The notes: generated by a model from the sequence alone, not told the origin. A stretch of 64,000 bases of DNA from Opitutales bacterium UBA5694 (GCA_002420185.1 DIHO01000012.1:110581-174580), one strand, 5' to 3'; numbered from the stretch's first letter, positions 17,932-27,650 are shown. Program-made: numbers and translations.

Positions 17932-18723
17932 TTATCGATACGACCGCTTTTGACTAAAGAGCCATTTCAGGAAATCTGTTTCTGGATCGCAATGGTCACT
18001 GCTGAATTGAGTCGTTCCATTGTCGCCGCCTGGAACAATTTTTCCGGCAATATTGTGTCTTTCGCCTTTGAATGTAGTGAACTTCATGTTCCCACCTATT
18101 TGTTTCATTTCATTAAACAAATTGAGGTTACGATCGTAGGGACAGGTGGGGTCTAGGTCCCCGTGAAAAGCCCATATTGGGACGTTTTTAATAAGGGTGG
18201 CATCGATAAACTGTGCTGTATTCGATAGGCCGGTACCAGCGGAAGGCGCTATGGCAGCAAAATATTCGGGGTCGAGCTGAACAAGGATATTCGTGCCATG
18301 GCCACCCATGGAATGGCCCATCATGTAGATGCGAGCGGTATCCACGGAGGGCAGCCCTGAGATTATCTGCTGTATCTTTTCAAGGTCTGACTTCTGATAA
18401 AGTTCGGTAACCTGCGGGGCGAGCACGTAGCAAGGATAGTTCCTGCGAACATCCTCATCTGCTAAATGCTGATTCCAGATCTTGAGCTGCCTCCGGTTGT
18501 CGGTCCCTCTGCCTCCTCCGCCGTGCAGAGAAACGATAACCGGATATAAGTGACCGGGTTCGTAATCCAGTGGTTTCATTAAGCGATGAATCATGATGGC
18601 GTCATCTTGTGGCTCATACAAGTCGATCCAGTCGGTTTGAGTGGGCAAGTAGCTCTCCTGTGCGATGAGAGAGGGAGTGACAACTAACGTAAATAGGTAA
18701 GAGGCAATTCTAAGTAGGTTCAT
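17932..18723 (-). CDS. exported alpha/beta hydrolase (feruloyl/phospholipase-carboxylesterase type)
   Basis: Exported serine esterase of 263 residues: signal peptide LLRIASYLFTLVVTPSLIAQ, then the oxyanion-loop strand VIVSLHGGGGRGTDNRRQL, the nucleophile elbow GHSMGGHG (Ser about residue 146), the catalytic Asp in AFHGDLDPTCP, and the His in FKGERHN. The order and spacing fit the LpqC/feruloyl-esterase-like branch that often trims acyl groups from plant or algal polysaccharides. The protein ends with FLKWLFSQK, typical of the last helix. The substrate cannot be named. It is a single gene in a stretch with long intergenic gaps. Confidence 0.82.
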   Translation of the reverse strand: MNLLRIASYLFTLVVTPSLIAQESYLPTQTDWIDLYEPQDDAIMIHRLMKPLDYEPGHLYPVIVSLHGGGGRGTDNRRQLKIWNQHLADEDVRRNYPCYVLAPQVTELYQKSDLEKIQQIISGLPSVDTARIYMMGHSMGGHGTNILVQLDPEYFAAIAPSAGTGLSNTAQFIDATLIKNVPIWAFHGDLDPTCPYDRNLNLFNEMKQIGGNMKFTTFKGERHNIAGKIVPGGDNGTTQFSSDHCDPETDFLKWLFSQKRSYR

Positions 18724-19416
18724 CTAATTTTGGGGATGGAGTGGCTGTAACTCGGAAAATTAGGAATGGGCGAAGCCCATTCCGCAAGGCAAAATTTGTT
18801 TTGCTGGCGTTGCTTTTGGTTGATGCTGATTGTAGAGTTGTCTAGCTTTTTTAGGAAATTTATTTGCTTGTGTTAGGTACTGGTCAGCAAACTATTTCAT
18901 AGCTTAGAGCTTTCGGTATCCATCCTCGGTTGTTCCACACTAAATGAACGAGTAGACCTGTTTTGGGGTGTTTGGAATTATGAAATGTTCAATTTGCCAC
19001 GAGTCGAGTAGGTAGGATACTTATCATCGTCGAAAATCGACGATCAATACAAACTAGTGCTATCAATTGCTAAGGGGCCATTGGAGGTGTAGAATGTATC
19101 TATTGAGGAGGAGCGCATAGTGTGCTGACAATTCGTTTCCGATGGATATAAGATCGTCTGTAGGGCCATTCCGCACAGCAAAAATTCAAAAAGCGTAAGT
19201 TGCTAACTCTCAAAGGTAGTCACAGCATCATTGGTTCTGAATTATCTCTCGGGCTAACGACGGTTCGAGAATTTGCGGATAGACTTCGGTTTTCATCTTG
19301 ATGCTGATGCTCGGATGCAAGTGTTGCCATTCAAACAACATTGCCACCAGCGAGTCAGGATAAGAGGAACGTCTCAAGATAGTTCTTGAGAGAAACGACT
19401 TGAGCAATGTATCCAA
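18724..19416. other. long intergenic region with hairpin repeats
   Basis: About 690 bases upstream of the esterase and downstream of the TIM-barrel gene, both on the minus strand. No coding frame was recognised. It contains a strong hairpin at 18763-18783 and a partial second copy of its right half at about 19162-19185 (ccattccgcacagcaaaaatt against ccattccgcaaggcaaaattt). Confidence 0.45.
18763..18783. repeat. perfect hairpin, 9-bp stem, 3-base loop
   Basis: GGAATGGGC-GAA-GCCCATTCC forms a 9-bp stem, followed at once by a second potential hairpin (GGCAAAA ... TTTTGC). It lies 40 bases upstream of the esterase start on the minus strand and may be a leader structure or a REP-like element. Confidence 0.5.
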
Positions 19417-20547
19417 TCAAGCCTTCAAACCTAGGCCGATGGATTTACAGTAACGGATACTCTTCTCAATTTCAAGCTTCTGGTACTCTTGGGTGGCGAG
19501 GTCCTTGTTGTGGTCCGCCCGGTCGGCGTTGGGTCCCACTGGTGCCTTCCACGGCTCCCGAGGGGAGCCTTGGCGGGCCCACTTCAGGTAACGAGATAGA
19601 GTAGAGGCTTTCATTTCGGGAAATAGGTCCATGAAGCCTTCTTCCAAGAAGGGAATCTCCCGATTGAATCCGGAAATAGTTTCAATGTGTACGGGAACGT
19701 TCGGACAAAGCTCCTTGAATCGGTCGAAGTACTTTACCCAATCTACGTTGCCTTTACCCATGGCGGTCCACTGAACAGTGGCTCCTTTCTCCGATGTCCA
19801 GATAGCGGAATCCCTTAGACTTGTGGTGACTGCGTAGGGCCCCATGATCTCCAAGTTCTCGATAGGGTCTTCCAAAGTCCAGGAGGCATTACCGGCATCG
19901 AGGTTGGCGCCCATGTAGGAGGAGCCTCCCGCTTCTTCGATTAGAGTAACGACTTCATGGGCTTGCATGTCACCAGCATGGTTTTCGACAGCAATCTTAA
20001 TACCTGCATCCATCGCTTGGGTACGGCAGGCACGACAGACTTTTGCGGTGTCTTTGATGCGTGCTATGATGCCACCTTCTGTTCCACGGTCGTCACGGTT
20101 CCCAAGGATGACTCTAACGACGGGGGATCCAGTCGCTTCGGCGACTCGAATGGACAGTCGCAAGTGTTCTTCCGCGGTTCCCCACTTGTCCTTGAAGGTT
20201 GTCGAGGTCGGGCAAATGCTCCAAGTGCCGATGTGAAGATCGATACCCATGTCATCCGCCTTTTTGCGGACATCGCGAAGATAGGGCATCTTGAGGCTCT
20301 TGAAATGGTCGAGGTCGGACATGAAAAGCGAGTCGATTCCCAGCTTCTCTGAATATTTCAAGTGCTCTTCCACCATCCAGTTCATGGCTCTAACCGCAAA
20401 ATTGTCATATCCTAGCTTGACGCGAGTCTTCTTATGATGGGCGGCGAGAACTGAAAGTGGGCTAGCGGCGGCCACTAGCCCACCAACGGTTAGGGTTTTG
20501 AGAAAGTCCCGACGTGGGTTAGGATGGGTGGGTTGCAATGTTGGCAT
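19417..20547 (-). CDS. TIM-barrel sugar isomerase/epimerase-like protein, Tat-exported
   Basis: Protein of 376 residues with a twin-arginine signal (PRRDFLKTLTVGGLVAAASP, ending near LSVLAAHH). The rest is an AP-endonuclease-2/xylose-isomerase-like TIM barrel: KLGYDNFAVRAMNWMVEE at the first strand, IDLHIGTWSICPTS, VRVILGNRDDRG, IKIAVENHAGDMQ with the metal-binding Glu and His, YMGANLDAGNASW with an Asp, and VHIETISGF with a late Glu. These positions fit the metal site of sugar-phosphate isomerase/epimerase relatives. Tat export implies a folded metalloprotein in the periplasm acting on a sugar-like substrate. Upstream, at 20757-20820, is a palindromic repeat. Confidence 0.85.
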   Translation of the reverse strand: MPTLQPTHPNPRRDFLKTLTVGGLVAAASPLSVLAAHHKKTRVKLGYDNFAVRAMNWMVEEHLKYSEKLGIDSLFMSDLDHFKSLKMPYLRDVRKKADDMGIDLHIGTWSICPTSTTFKDKWGTAEEHLRLSIRVAEATGSPVVRVILGNRDDRGTEGGIIARIKDTAKVCRACRTQAMDAGIKIAVENHAGDMQAHEVVTLIEEAGGSSYMGANLDAGNASWTLEDPIENLEIMGPYAVTTSLRDSAIWTSEKGATVQWTAMGKGNVDWVKYFDRFKELCPNVPVHIETISGFNREIPFLEEGFMDLFPEMKASTLSRYLKWARQGSPREPWKAPVGPNADRADHNKDLATQEYQKLEIEKSIRYCKSIGLGLKA

Positions 20548-20756
20548 AACGGAATTCAGTTAGTAAAGTCTCTCCATCTGTTGTTCGGTAGTGCGAGCTA
20601 TCGCAACCTTTTACTGAAAAAGCATTGCTAAATTCAGCTTTAAGGGAGTCGTCTTTGCTATGCCGCGACTGAGAATAAGGCGACGCGGCACAGTTTGTGT
20701 ACTGGGCCTAGCAGAAAATGCGGTACAGCCTATGCGGTTTTTCATAGAAATTCTCT

Positions 20757-20820
20757 GGGTGATCTCCTAGTGCCCAAAGGATTAGAACTTACATGGACGC
20801 TCGGAGATCATTGCTACCTT
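20757..20820. repeat. REP-like palindromic element, copy A
   Basis: Left arm GATCTCCTAGTGCCC and right arm GGACGCTCGGAGATC are imperfect inverted repeats, about 30 bases apart, and the right arm ends ATTGCTACCTT. The arms match the copies at 25137, 50881 and 52570. It sits between the TIM-barrel gene and the 3' end of the third sulfatase. Confidence 0.6.
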
Positions 20821-20838
20821 GAAGTTCGGTTCGTATCT

Positions 20839-22293
20839 TCACTCCCGTTCCCATTTTACTGCCCAAGGATCACGGGTTTCTTCCTGAAATTCCCGAAGCC
20901 TGACCATGAGTTGATCGCGGGTTTTTCTGTATTTTAGATCGTCGGACAGATTGACCGTTTCGTATGGATCAGATTCAAGATCGTAAAGTTCAAAGCGGGG
21001 ACGATAGAGGAGGGCTTTGGGAGTGCGCTTTCCGTATAACTCGAGTCCCTGCATTTGCATGGATACCCAGGTGGGCGACTGTAGCAAGTCTTTGGCTAGG
21101 GGGAATTCGAGGCCATGGGCGATGTTGAAGATCAGTTTGTACTGACGATTCTTTACGACTCTCATTGGGTAGTACATGGTTACCTCATGGGCGGTGTGGG
21201 AAGCGAAGACTTCGTTCCTCCCTCTTAGGTTTCCACTTACCCCTTGTCGAAAGGATCGGCCGTGGGTCTTCATATTCGTAGGGTCGATATCTGCGTAATC
21301 GAGTATAGTAGGCGCAAGGTCGACCCAAGAGACAAGAGCGTCCTGAGTGCGACTCTTGATTCTCTGACTCGGCTCTTTGACGATACATGGCAATTTCATT
21401 CCGGGTTCGTAGAGCGTGGTTTTGGCCCCTGCAAAAGCGACGCCATTGTCAGAGATGTAGATGATCAAGGTTTGGTCGTATTTCTCCGAACGTTTGAGAA
21501 TATCGAAGAGATGGGCAATCCCCTGATCGAGTCGAGAGACAGACTGGTAGTACTCTGCCAGCTCCGCCCGACAAGCAAGTGTGTCGGGTAAAAAAGGTGG
21601 CACGATCACTTTTTCTGGATCATATGTTACTGGGTTGATTCCTGGATAACCTTTATCACGGTTTCCGAAACGATTGGGCTTAGGATAGGTGTCAAAGGTA
21701 GGTAGGCCGTCGGGGGTAAATGCGTTGGATCGATGCGGGTCGTCGGTCGCGTAGAAAAGAAAGAAAGGCTCGGAATCATCACTTTCGATAATCGTGCGGG
21801 ACTGTTCTGCCATTTCCCAAGGGCTGCGGCCAACAGTCGCAGGATCGTTGGCGGCGCCTGTGGATAAAACGAAATCGAACCGGTAGACCGATTCAGGAGC
21901 GACATGAAACTTTCCGATTCGGGCGGTGCGGTAGCCATTTTCTGATAACGCGACCGGTAAGCTCTTGATGTCGTCGAAACTCTGATAGTGATGGAACGTG
22001 TGCTGCAAGCCGTATTGCCCATTACGGTGGTTGTGAAGGCCGCTGAGAATGACCGATCGACTGGGGCTGCAGCTCGCCGTGGTGCAATTCGCGTCGGTGA
22101 AGATTGTTCCATCGGCTGCGAGGGAGTCCAAGGCCGGTGTCTGAATAATGGGATTTCCGTAGCATCCTAGGGCGTCGGTTCCATGGTCGTCAGAGACGAT
22201 CAGAACAATATTTGGGCGTGAGGCAAGATTGCCCCCAGCGAGGGTTGTGGTGATCAGAAGAATAGAGAAAAGCCAGAAGCCTTTGAGTTTCAT
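20839..22293 (-). CDS. exported sulfatase, heparan-N-sulfatase-like
   Basis: Formylglycine sulfatase of 484 residues with a signal peptide (KLKGFWLFSILLITTTLAGG). Metal pair DD at residues 35-36, CSPSR with the modified Cys at residue 75, then the GLHNHRNGQYG segment typical of the N-sulfoglucosamine sulfohydrolase branch (S1_8-like). The second metal region reads IYISDNGVAFAGAKTTLYEPGMK, and the C-terminal ELYDLESDPYETVNLSDD turn is complete. The enzyme should remove sulfate from glycans outside the cytoplasm. Its stop codon lies 18 bases from repeat copy A. Confidence 0.92.
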   Translation of the reverse strand: MKLKGFWLFSILLITTTLAGGNLASRPNIVLIVSDDHGTDALGCYGNPIIQTPALDSLAADGTIFTDANCTTASCSPSRSVILSGLHNHRNGQYGLQHTFHHYQSFDDIKSLPVALSENGYRTARIGKFHVAPESVYRFDFVLSTGAANDPATVGRSPWEMAEQSRTIIESDDSEPFFLFYATDDPHRSNAFTPDGLPTFDTYPKPNRFGNRDKGYPGINPVTYDPEKVIVPPFLPDTLACRAELAEYYQSVSRLDQGIAHLFDILKRSEKYDQTLIIYISDNGVAFAGAKTTLYEPGMKLPCIVKEPSQRIKSRTQDALVSWVDLAPTILDYADIDPTNMKTHGRSFRQGVSGNLRGRNEVFASHTAHEVTMYYPMRVVKNRQYKLIFNIAHGLEFPLAKDLLQSPTWVSMQMQGLELYGKRTPKALLYRPRFELYDLESDPYETVNLSDDLKYRKTRDQLMVRLREFQEETRDPWAVKWERE

Positions 22294-22526
22294 AGGAAAG
22301 CTAGGCTAGATGGTGAAGCGAGTGATGCGAGCCGTTTTTGACAAGGAAAACGATAAACGAGCACGATGGTTCAAACAGGTGTCGCAGGAGTCAGCAGGGA
22401 TTCCGCTTTGGGGAAGCATGAGATAAGCCTTAGAAGCTTCGGCTGAATAGGGATAGTCAGCACTACCTCTATTGTTTAGGGGGTGAGAACTGTGAGGGAA
22501 TGAAGTTTCCAAATCGTTGCTCTCGC

Positions 22527-25220
22527 CTATTTGGTCAAAAATGCTTCGCTTTGGGTGATCTGGATAACAAGATCGCGTAGTCCCGATCCGGAGTCGCTTA
22601 GCTGTTCCACGAGATCATCCACCTCGGGCCGATCGGTAAATTCTATGGTTCGTCCCATTGAGTAAGCCAATAGCTTCTCGGTCAAGCAGTGCGCGAATTG
22701 CTCTTGGCGATTCGCGAGCACCGACTTGAACGCCTTGATATCTGAGAATTGGTCTCCGTTCGGAAGTTGCCCTGAAGCATCGATCAGTGGACCTTTTGAA
22801 TTGCCGCGGGGGTAGTGGTCACGCCAGCCACCAATCGGGTCGAAATTCTCAAGTGCGAAGCCGAGGGGATCGATTTTTCGGTGGCACTCGTAACACGTTT
22901 CCAACTCTCGATGCTTGTCTAGTTGATCACGAATGGTAGTGCTACCACGGATATCCGGCTCAAGGGGTTCCACATCAGGTGGAGGGGGTGCCGGTGGAGA
23001 TCCTAGGATATTATCCAAAATCCAGATACCACGAATAATAGGGGAGGTGTCGATACCATTGGCGCTAGCGGTGAGGATGCTTGCTTGTCCCAGCAATCCT
23101 CCTCGTTGGGGAAGAGAGGCGAGGGAAACCTTTTGCATCGCGGGACCTGTTACTCCATCGATCCCGTAGAGCCGAGCGAGTCCTCCATCGACAAAGGTAA
23201 AATCGGAATCTAGAAAGGAGCTAATGGGGAGATTGTTCTCCAGTATGTATCGGAAGAAAGTCTGCGTTTCCTGCTTCATGGAATCTTCCAGGCCGTCCAC
23301 GTAATAGGACATGAATTCCTTGTCGCTCGGTGGCATGGTGCCGATCTTATAAAGCTCTAGCCAGCGCGAGGTGAATTGCTCAGTGAAGGCCTGTGATCGT
23401 TTGTCATCCAGCATGCGAAGCACTTGCTCTTTCAATACGTCGGGTCGGGACAACACTTCCGCTTTGGCGAGTTCTCTTAATGTCTGATCCGGTTGAGTGG
23501 ACCAAAGAAAATAGCTAAGTCTCGAGGCGAGGGCGTAGTCATCAAGCCGACCTTCCGGCTCTTGCAGGTATATAAAGTCGGGCGAGCACAAGATCGCACG
23601 AAAACCGATCTTCAACGATTCGAACGCAGATTTTCCAGATTGATAGGAAGAACGAACGAGTTCGTGCAACACGTCGATTTTCGCTTCATCTGCGGGGCGA
23701 CGAAATGCGGCGTCGGCAAATTGCTCTAGGATAGGTCGTGCATTTTCTATCGTCGGCTCTTTGTCGCCAAAAAGGGCGCGGTAACTGGGGGTGGGCCAGT
23801 CCTCAAAATAAGGGCCTTCCAGTTCTATCTCGAAAACCCGGATTCGAGGACCTTCGTATCCACGAAAGAAGGCGGCCCAACCATCCCGTCTGTTAAACTT
23901 GTTCGAAGTTCCTTGGGTATCCAAAACGCGGCCGACGACGGTTGCGATTTTTTGGGCTTCCGCTTCGATGCGTCGTGCTTCGGCTTCCTCAATCGGGTAG
24001 GGGTAGAGCCCGTCGCCTGGTATGGTCCAGTTGTGGATGAATTCTTGGAAGTGTTCTGGGTAGTTGCGGACCAGGGTCTTGCGAAGCGGCTTAACTCGAT
24101 TGGGCCCATTGGGAAAGGTCAGTCGTGGTTGAAATCCCTTATCGAGCCAGATGCGGGATTCGTACCATTCGGGAGATTCGTCGGCTATGATGAAATCGGC
24201 AACTTTGCGGTCTGAGGATGTTCTGAATTCGAGTTCACCGTACTCTCGTGAACCCGCTATAACATCAACGCGGAGGGGCTCGCTCTTTCGCGTCCCGACA
24301 ATTTTTTCCGGATAGGGGTACTCGCGGTTGATGGCCTGAGCCTTGAATCTGAGCTTGTAGTATCCACTTTCTGGAACTCCTTGTTCTAGTCTTTCTAGCC
24401 AGAGAAACCCGTCTTGGTCGGTTGTGTTTTTCCGGATATGCTGAAATTCTCCCGCGATATCTTTTCCATCCCAGCGGTTGCGAGCGGTGTAGAAAGGAGC
24501 TGGGAATTGGTAGGATTGAACTTCGGGCTTAGGGCCCTGACGCGCGGCCTGTTCGATGTACGAATCAGCCGCATCCAAATAGCCTTGCAGTAGAAAGTCG
24601 GAGGTGATGAGGGCGGATCCGATGTTATTGAAATTCTCTTCCGTTTCATCTGGAGGAAAAGACTCCGTAGGGTCGATCAGTAATGGCGAGAGATGGAGAA
24701 GATCACGGACGGTACGGTTGTATTCGTATCGATTGAGGCGGCGTAGAACGGTCTTACGATCTGAGCTCTTGTGGTGCTCATACGCGATCGTTAATTCTTT
24801 TGTAATCCAATTGATGACAGCCTGACGGTCGTTGGGGCTTGGCTGAGATTCTCCTTCCGGAGGCATTTCTCCCAAATTCAGAAGGTCTGCGATATCCTGC
24901 CAGAGTATTAGCTCGTCTTTGTCAAGAAAGTCGTTCTCTAGGTTATCATAGCGCCGATCGCCTTTCTGCTTCTCCGGACCGTGACATTTTACGCAGTACT
25001 CTTCGAGGAAGGGCGCGACCGTGTCGTGGTAGGTGTCCGCGTACGTTCTCAGAGTATTGAGAAACAACAAGGTAAGAACGATCAGGATCAAGCAAGGTGT
25101 TTTGAGCCTACTAGTATGTAATTTAAAAAAAGGCGCCAGACGATCTCCGAGGGTCCACAAACAAAGGGTTAAATTGGGTGCTCGGAGATCGGTCGCTGCC
25201 TTCGATATGTCGTGGCTCAT
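22527..25220 (-). CDS. DUF1592/DUF1588 cytochrome-like membrane-associated protein
   Basis: Large exported protein (897 residues by the longest reading) with the full domain series: a cytochrome-c-like site CVKCHGPEKQKGDRR near residue 76, DUF1587 (RRLNRYEYNRTVRDLLHL), DUF1595/1592 (RRPADEAKIDVL..., RLSYFLWSTQPDQTLRELA), DUF1588 (LPQRGGLLGQASILTASANG) and DUF1585 with a second CYECHRKIDPLGFALENFDP site. These proteins are abundant in Planctomycetes and Verrucomicrobia; function is unknown, probably redox or glycan linked. The ATG at 25220 overlaps the DUF1552 stop (ATGA), but the first roughly 30 residues are translated from repeat copy B, so the true start is probably further in, near the hydrophobic TPCLILIVLTLLFLNTL. 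DUF1552 precedes it, opposite to the order in the second pair. Confidence 0.88.
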   Translation of the reverse strand: MSHDISKAATDLRAPNLTLCLWTLGDRLAPFFKLHTSRLKTPCLILIVLTLLFLNTLRTYADTYHDTVAPFLEEYCVKCHGPEKQKGDRRYDNLENDFLDKDELILWQDIADLLNLGEMPPEGESQPSPNDRQAVINWITKELTIAYEHHKSSDRKTVLRRLNRYEYNRTVRDLLHLSPLLIDPTESFPPDETEENFNNIGSALITSDFLLQGYLDAADSYIEQAARQGPKPEVQSYQFPAPFYTARNRWDGKDIAGEFQHIRKNTTDQDGFLWLERLEQGVPESGYYKLRFKAQAINREYPYPEKIVGTRKSEPLRVDVIAGSREYGELEFRTSSDRKVADFIIADESPEWYESRIWLDKGFQPRLTFPNGPNRVKPLRKTLVRNYPEHFQEFIHNWTIPGDGLYPYPIEEAEARRIEAEAQKIATVVGRVLDTQGTSNKFNRRDGWAAFFRGYEGPRIRVFEIELEGPYFEDWPTPSYRALFGDKEPTIENARPILEQFADAAFRRPADEAKIDVLHELVRSSYQSGKSAFESLKIGFRAILCSPDFIYLQEPEGRLDDYALASRLSYFLWSTQPDQTLRELAKAEVLSRPDVLKEQVLRMLDDKRSQAFTEQFTSRWLELYKIGTMPPSDKEFMSYYVDGLEDSMKQETQTFFRYILENNLPISSFLDSDFTFVDGGLARLYGIDGVTGPAMQKVSLASLPQRGGLLGQASILTASANGIDTSPIIRGIWILDNILGSPPAPPPPDVEPLEPDIRGSTTIRDQLDKHRELETCYECHRKIDPLGFALENFDPIGGWRDHYPRGNSKGPLIDASGQLPNGDQFSDIKAFKSVLANRQEQFAHCLTEKLLAYSMGRTIEFTDRPEVDDLVEQLSDSGSGLRDLVIQITQSEAFLTK
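25137..25204. repeat. REP-like palindromic element, copy B
   Basis: CGATCTCCGAGGGTCC and GGGTGCTCGGAGATCG form inverted arms separated by about 25 bases, ending CGCTGCCTT. It lies right after the DUF1552 stop and within the open frame upstream of the DUF1592 signal-like segment. The same arms occur at 20757, 50881 and 52570. Confidence 0.65.
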
Positions 25221-26518
25221 GCCGTTTCCAAGCCGGTCAAAGTGCCAGTACCCTTATTGAATTGGTCGATTTCCAGTCCGAAACGTTGTAGCATGGATCC
25301 ATATAAGTTGCATAGAGGAATCCGTTTGTGGTTTTGAGTTGGATACACTTTGTGTTCCCCATGTTTGAATCCGCCACCTGCGAGAAGGAGGGGCAGGTTT
25401 TTGTTCGAGTGTGAGCTGCCGTTGCCCATACCGCTTCCCATCAGCACCATGGTGCGATCGAGTAGTGACTGCCCGTCGGGCTCTTTGATTGTCTTAAGCT
25501 TGTCCAGAAATCGTCCCATTTGCTCTACTTGGAATTTCTCGATGACAAAGAGTCCTTGTCGTAGCTTTTCGGCTTTTCCGTGATGAGAGAATCCATGGTA
25601 GCTACCAACGAGACCGAGGTCGGCGGTATTCACATTTCCGGGAACGCCGAGGGTCGCTACTCGCGTCGAATCGGTTTCCAGTGCGAGAGCCAGCAGATCG
25701 TAGAAGGCGGGAACTGTATAGGTGAGATCGCCCTCTCCTGGCTCTCCGATGTCGACTTTGGGTTTTGGCTTGTGCATCCATTCGCGTGACATGCCCAGTT
25801 TACGTTCCAACTCGCGAACGGAGTTCAGATATTCGTCGAGTTTCTCCTGGTCCGCCTTGCCCAGTTGCCGACTTAAAATCTTGGCTTGGCTATTCACGGC
25901 ATCGAGGATGCTTTCGTTCACATCGTAGGCTGACTTGCGCTTAGCGAGGAGTCGGGGATCATCTTGCACAAAGAGTGCTTTGAAGAGGTCGCGTGCGCTT
26001 GTGACCGGGGGCACATTGACGCCATTTCGAGTCCAAGAAAGTTTGCATTTCAAGTCGCCGTCACCTTCGCCGGTGGACATCACGAGCGAAGAATAGCGTG
26101 TGCTGGTCCCGACGAATTCGGCAGCCCGTTGATCCAAGGATATGTTTCCCTCTGGCCAGTCAGATGCGTCTTGGTCCTTAATGCCGCTAAGAAATGCGTG
26201 CACCGCACTGTGTCCGCCGGAAATGTCGTGATCGAGGTTTGAGAATATCGTGAAGTCCTTGCGATGGCGACCTATCGGGCGGAGGAGGTCGGAAAGTTCG
26301 TAATTAGCCCCTTCGCCTTTCGGAAAAAAGCTGTCAGGCATGAGTCCGAGAGGATTCCCTATGCAAACCATTCGTATCGGAGATCCGGTACTGCTGTTTT
26401 TGGCTGTCGGTCCAACCGCTTTGGCGGAGAGGGGCCCCATGTTCTCGAAGAAGGGGAGGGCCATGGCGACACCGGTGCCTTTCAAAAAAGTGCGACGATC
26501 CATTTTTCGTATTCTCAT
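25217..26518 (-). CDS. DUF1552 family protein, Tat-exported
   Basis: DUF1552 protein of about 433 residues. It opens with a twin-arginine signal (KMDRRTFLKGTGVAMALPFF) after the ATG at 26518; the ATG five codons later (26503) is equally good, while the frame upstream to 26584 is unlikely to be translated. Family landmarks are FSNLDHDISGGHSAVHAFLS, SLDQRAAEFVGTSTRYSSL, the QADQEKLDEYLNSVRELERK helix, and the C-terminal VLMGSGMGNGSSHSNKNLPL with conserved His residues. Members are typically encoded next to DUF1592 proteins, as here, and probably act together with them outside the cytoplasm. The stop codon overlaps the next ATG. Confidence 0.9.
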   Translation of the reverse strand: MRIRKMDRRTFLKGTGVAMALPFFENMGPLSAKAVGPTAKNSSTGSPIRMVCIGNPLGLMPDSFFPKGEGANYELSDLLRPIGRHRKDFTIFSNLDHDISGGHSAVHAFLSGIKDQDASDWPEGNISLDQRAAEFVGTSTRYSSLVMSTGEGDGDLKCKLSWTRNGVNVPPVTSARDLFKALFVQDDPRLLAKRKSAYDVNESILDAVNSQAKILSRQLGKADQEKLDEYLNSVRELERKLGMSREWMHKPKPKVDIGEPGEGDLTYTVPAFYDLLALALETDSTRVATLGVPGNVNTADLGLVGSYHGFSHHGKAEKLRQGLFVIEKFQVEQMGRFLDKLKTIKEPDGQSLLDRTMVLMGSGMGNGSSHSNKNLPLLLAGGGFKHGEHKVYPTQNHKRIPLCNLYGSMLQRFGLEIDQFNKGTGTLTGLETA

Positions 26519-27066
26519 AGAGGAAGTCCAGTAGTTGATAGTGGAGCGAGATGCGTATGATTTTAGTAAGTGTGCAAAAACCACGATTTAGATCCAGAGG
26601 AATGTTGTTGGTCAGGTTGATACACAAGTATTTAGCTTCTGGGTTTAAGATAGGCTAGAAATCTGTTTCTTAAATTCAAGAGGTTCTTTTTTAAAATCGG
26701 CCTTTCGGCCCAGTGTACCCGCTTTCCTTTTTTTAAAATGACGCCCTGCTAGGTGTTTTGCATGGCCAATGAGTTTCCACAAATTGGAAAATGGGCTTAC
26801 TTCGGAGGCTGTCGGTCGCTCCGTTACTTACTGTTTTAGCGGGCGGTCACCGAGGACCCATCTAACACAGAAAATTCATCCAGCCTCTAACTGTTAATTT
26901 AAACAGGCTGTTCAATCGACTCCGTTCAGGATTGATGAGAGGCGTGGGTGACTCTTTTATTGTGGGCGTTAAGAGATCGCCTGCAGTCATAATACACCGT
27001 GGATTTAGATCATTTAGTGCAAAAAGAGTTCGCCCGAAGGCCGGATCAGGCCTTGTATCTGAGTCT
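26519..27066. other. intergenic region between divergent genes
   Basis: About 550 bases between the DUF1552 gene (minus) and the second RidA-like gene (plus). An open frame precedes the RidA start from 26932, but its 45 codons look non-conserved and I leave them out. No other gene was recognised; two promoters pointing away from each other are expected here. Confidence 0.4.
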
Positions 27067-27534
27067 ATGAGTGCTGAATCGAATTTTGCTAGCCTGAATC
27101 TAGAGCTCCCGCCCACCCCAAAGCCAATGGGGGTTTACAAGCCGATCGTCATTCACGAGGGGCTCGCTTACTTATCTGGGCACGGTCCCCTGAAAGCGGA
27201 TGGGTCGGTTTACACGGGCAGAGTGGGCTTGGATGTGGATCAGGATACGGGTTACGAAGCGGCTCGCCAGACGGGTCTAGCGATGTTGGCTACTTTGCGA
27301 GCAAATTTGGGGTCCTTGGACAACGTAAAGCGCGTAATCAAGGTATTGGGAATGGTCAACAGTACTGCTGAGTTCGGGCAACACCCGGCAGTAATCAACG
27401 GGTGTAGTGAGCTTTTCGCCCAGGTATTCGGTGAAGAATCGGGAATCGGTGCCCGCAGTGCCGTAGGGATGGGCTCGCTACCGGGAAATATCAGCGTCGA
27501 AATCGAAGGAATTTTTGAGGTGGAAACCAGCTAA
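27067..27534 (+). CDS. RidA/YjgF/UK114 family protein, cytosolic
   Basis: RidA-like protein of 155 residues starting at the ATG at 27067 (MSAESNFASLNLELPPTPKP), where homology to the exported member at 11433 begins. The two share the layout: SGHGPLKADGSVYTGRVG, DTGYEAARQTGLAMLATLRA, KVLGMVNSTAEFGQHPAVIN, and the C-terminal SLPGNISVEIEGIFEVE with the conserved Glu; the upstream Arg is in GARSAVGMG. It has no signal peptide. It belongs to the longer YjgF-like subgroup. Such proteins remove reactive enamine or imine intermediates from PLP enzymes. It is convergent with a PLP-dependent enzyme gene ending 117 bases away, a fitting neighbour, although they do not share an operon. Confidence 0.87.
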   Translation: MSAESNFASLNLELPPTPKPMGVYKPIVIHEGLAYLSGHGPLKADGSVYTGRVGLDVDQDTGYEAARQTGLAMLATLRANLGSLDNVKRVIKVLGMVNSTAEFGQHPAVINGCSELFAQVFGEESGIGARSAVGMGSLPGNISVEIEGIFEVETS

Positions 27535-27650
27535 TCAGAAGGTTTATTGGCCGCTGTAAGGGGCAAAATTCGCAAAATAGATAGGTGTTTAGGCAAGGGA
27601 CCAGGTGTTGAGGTTGTAGTTTTCTGAAGCGGGATTTTGTGGTTTCAGGA

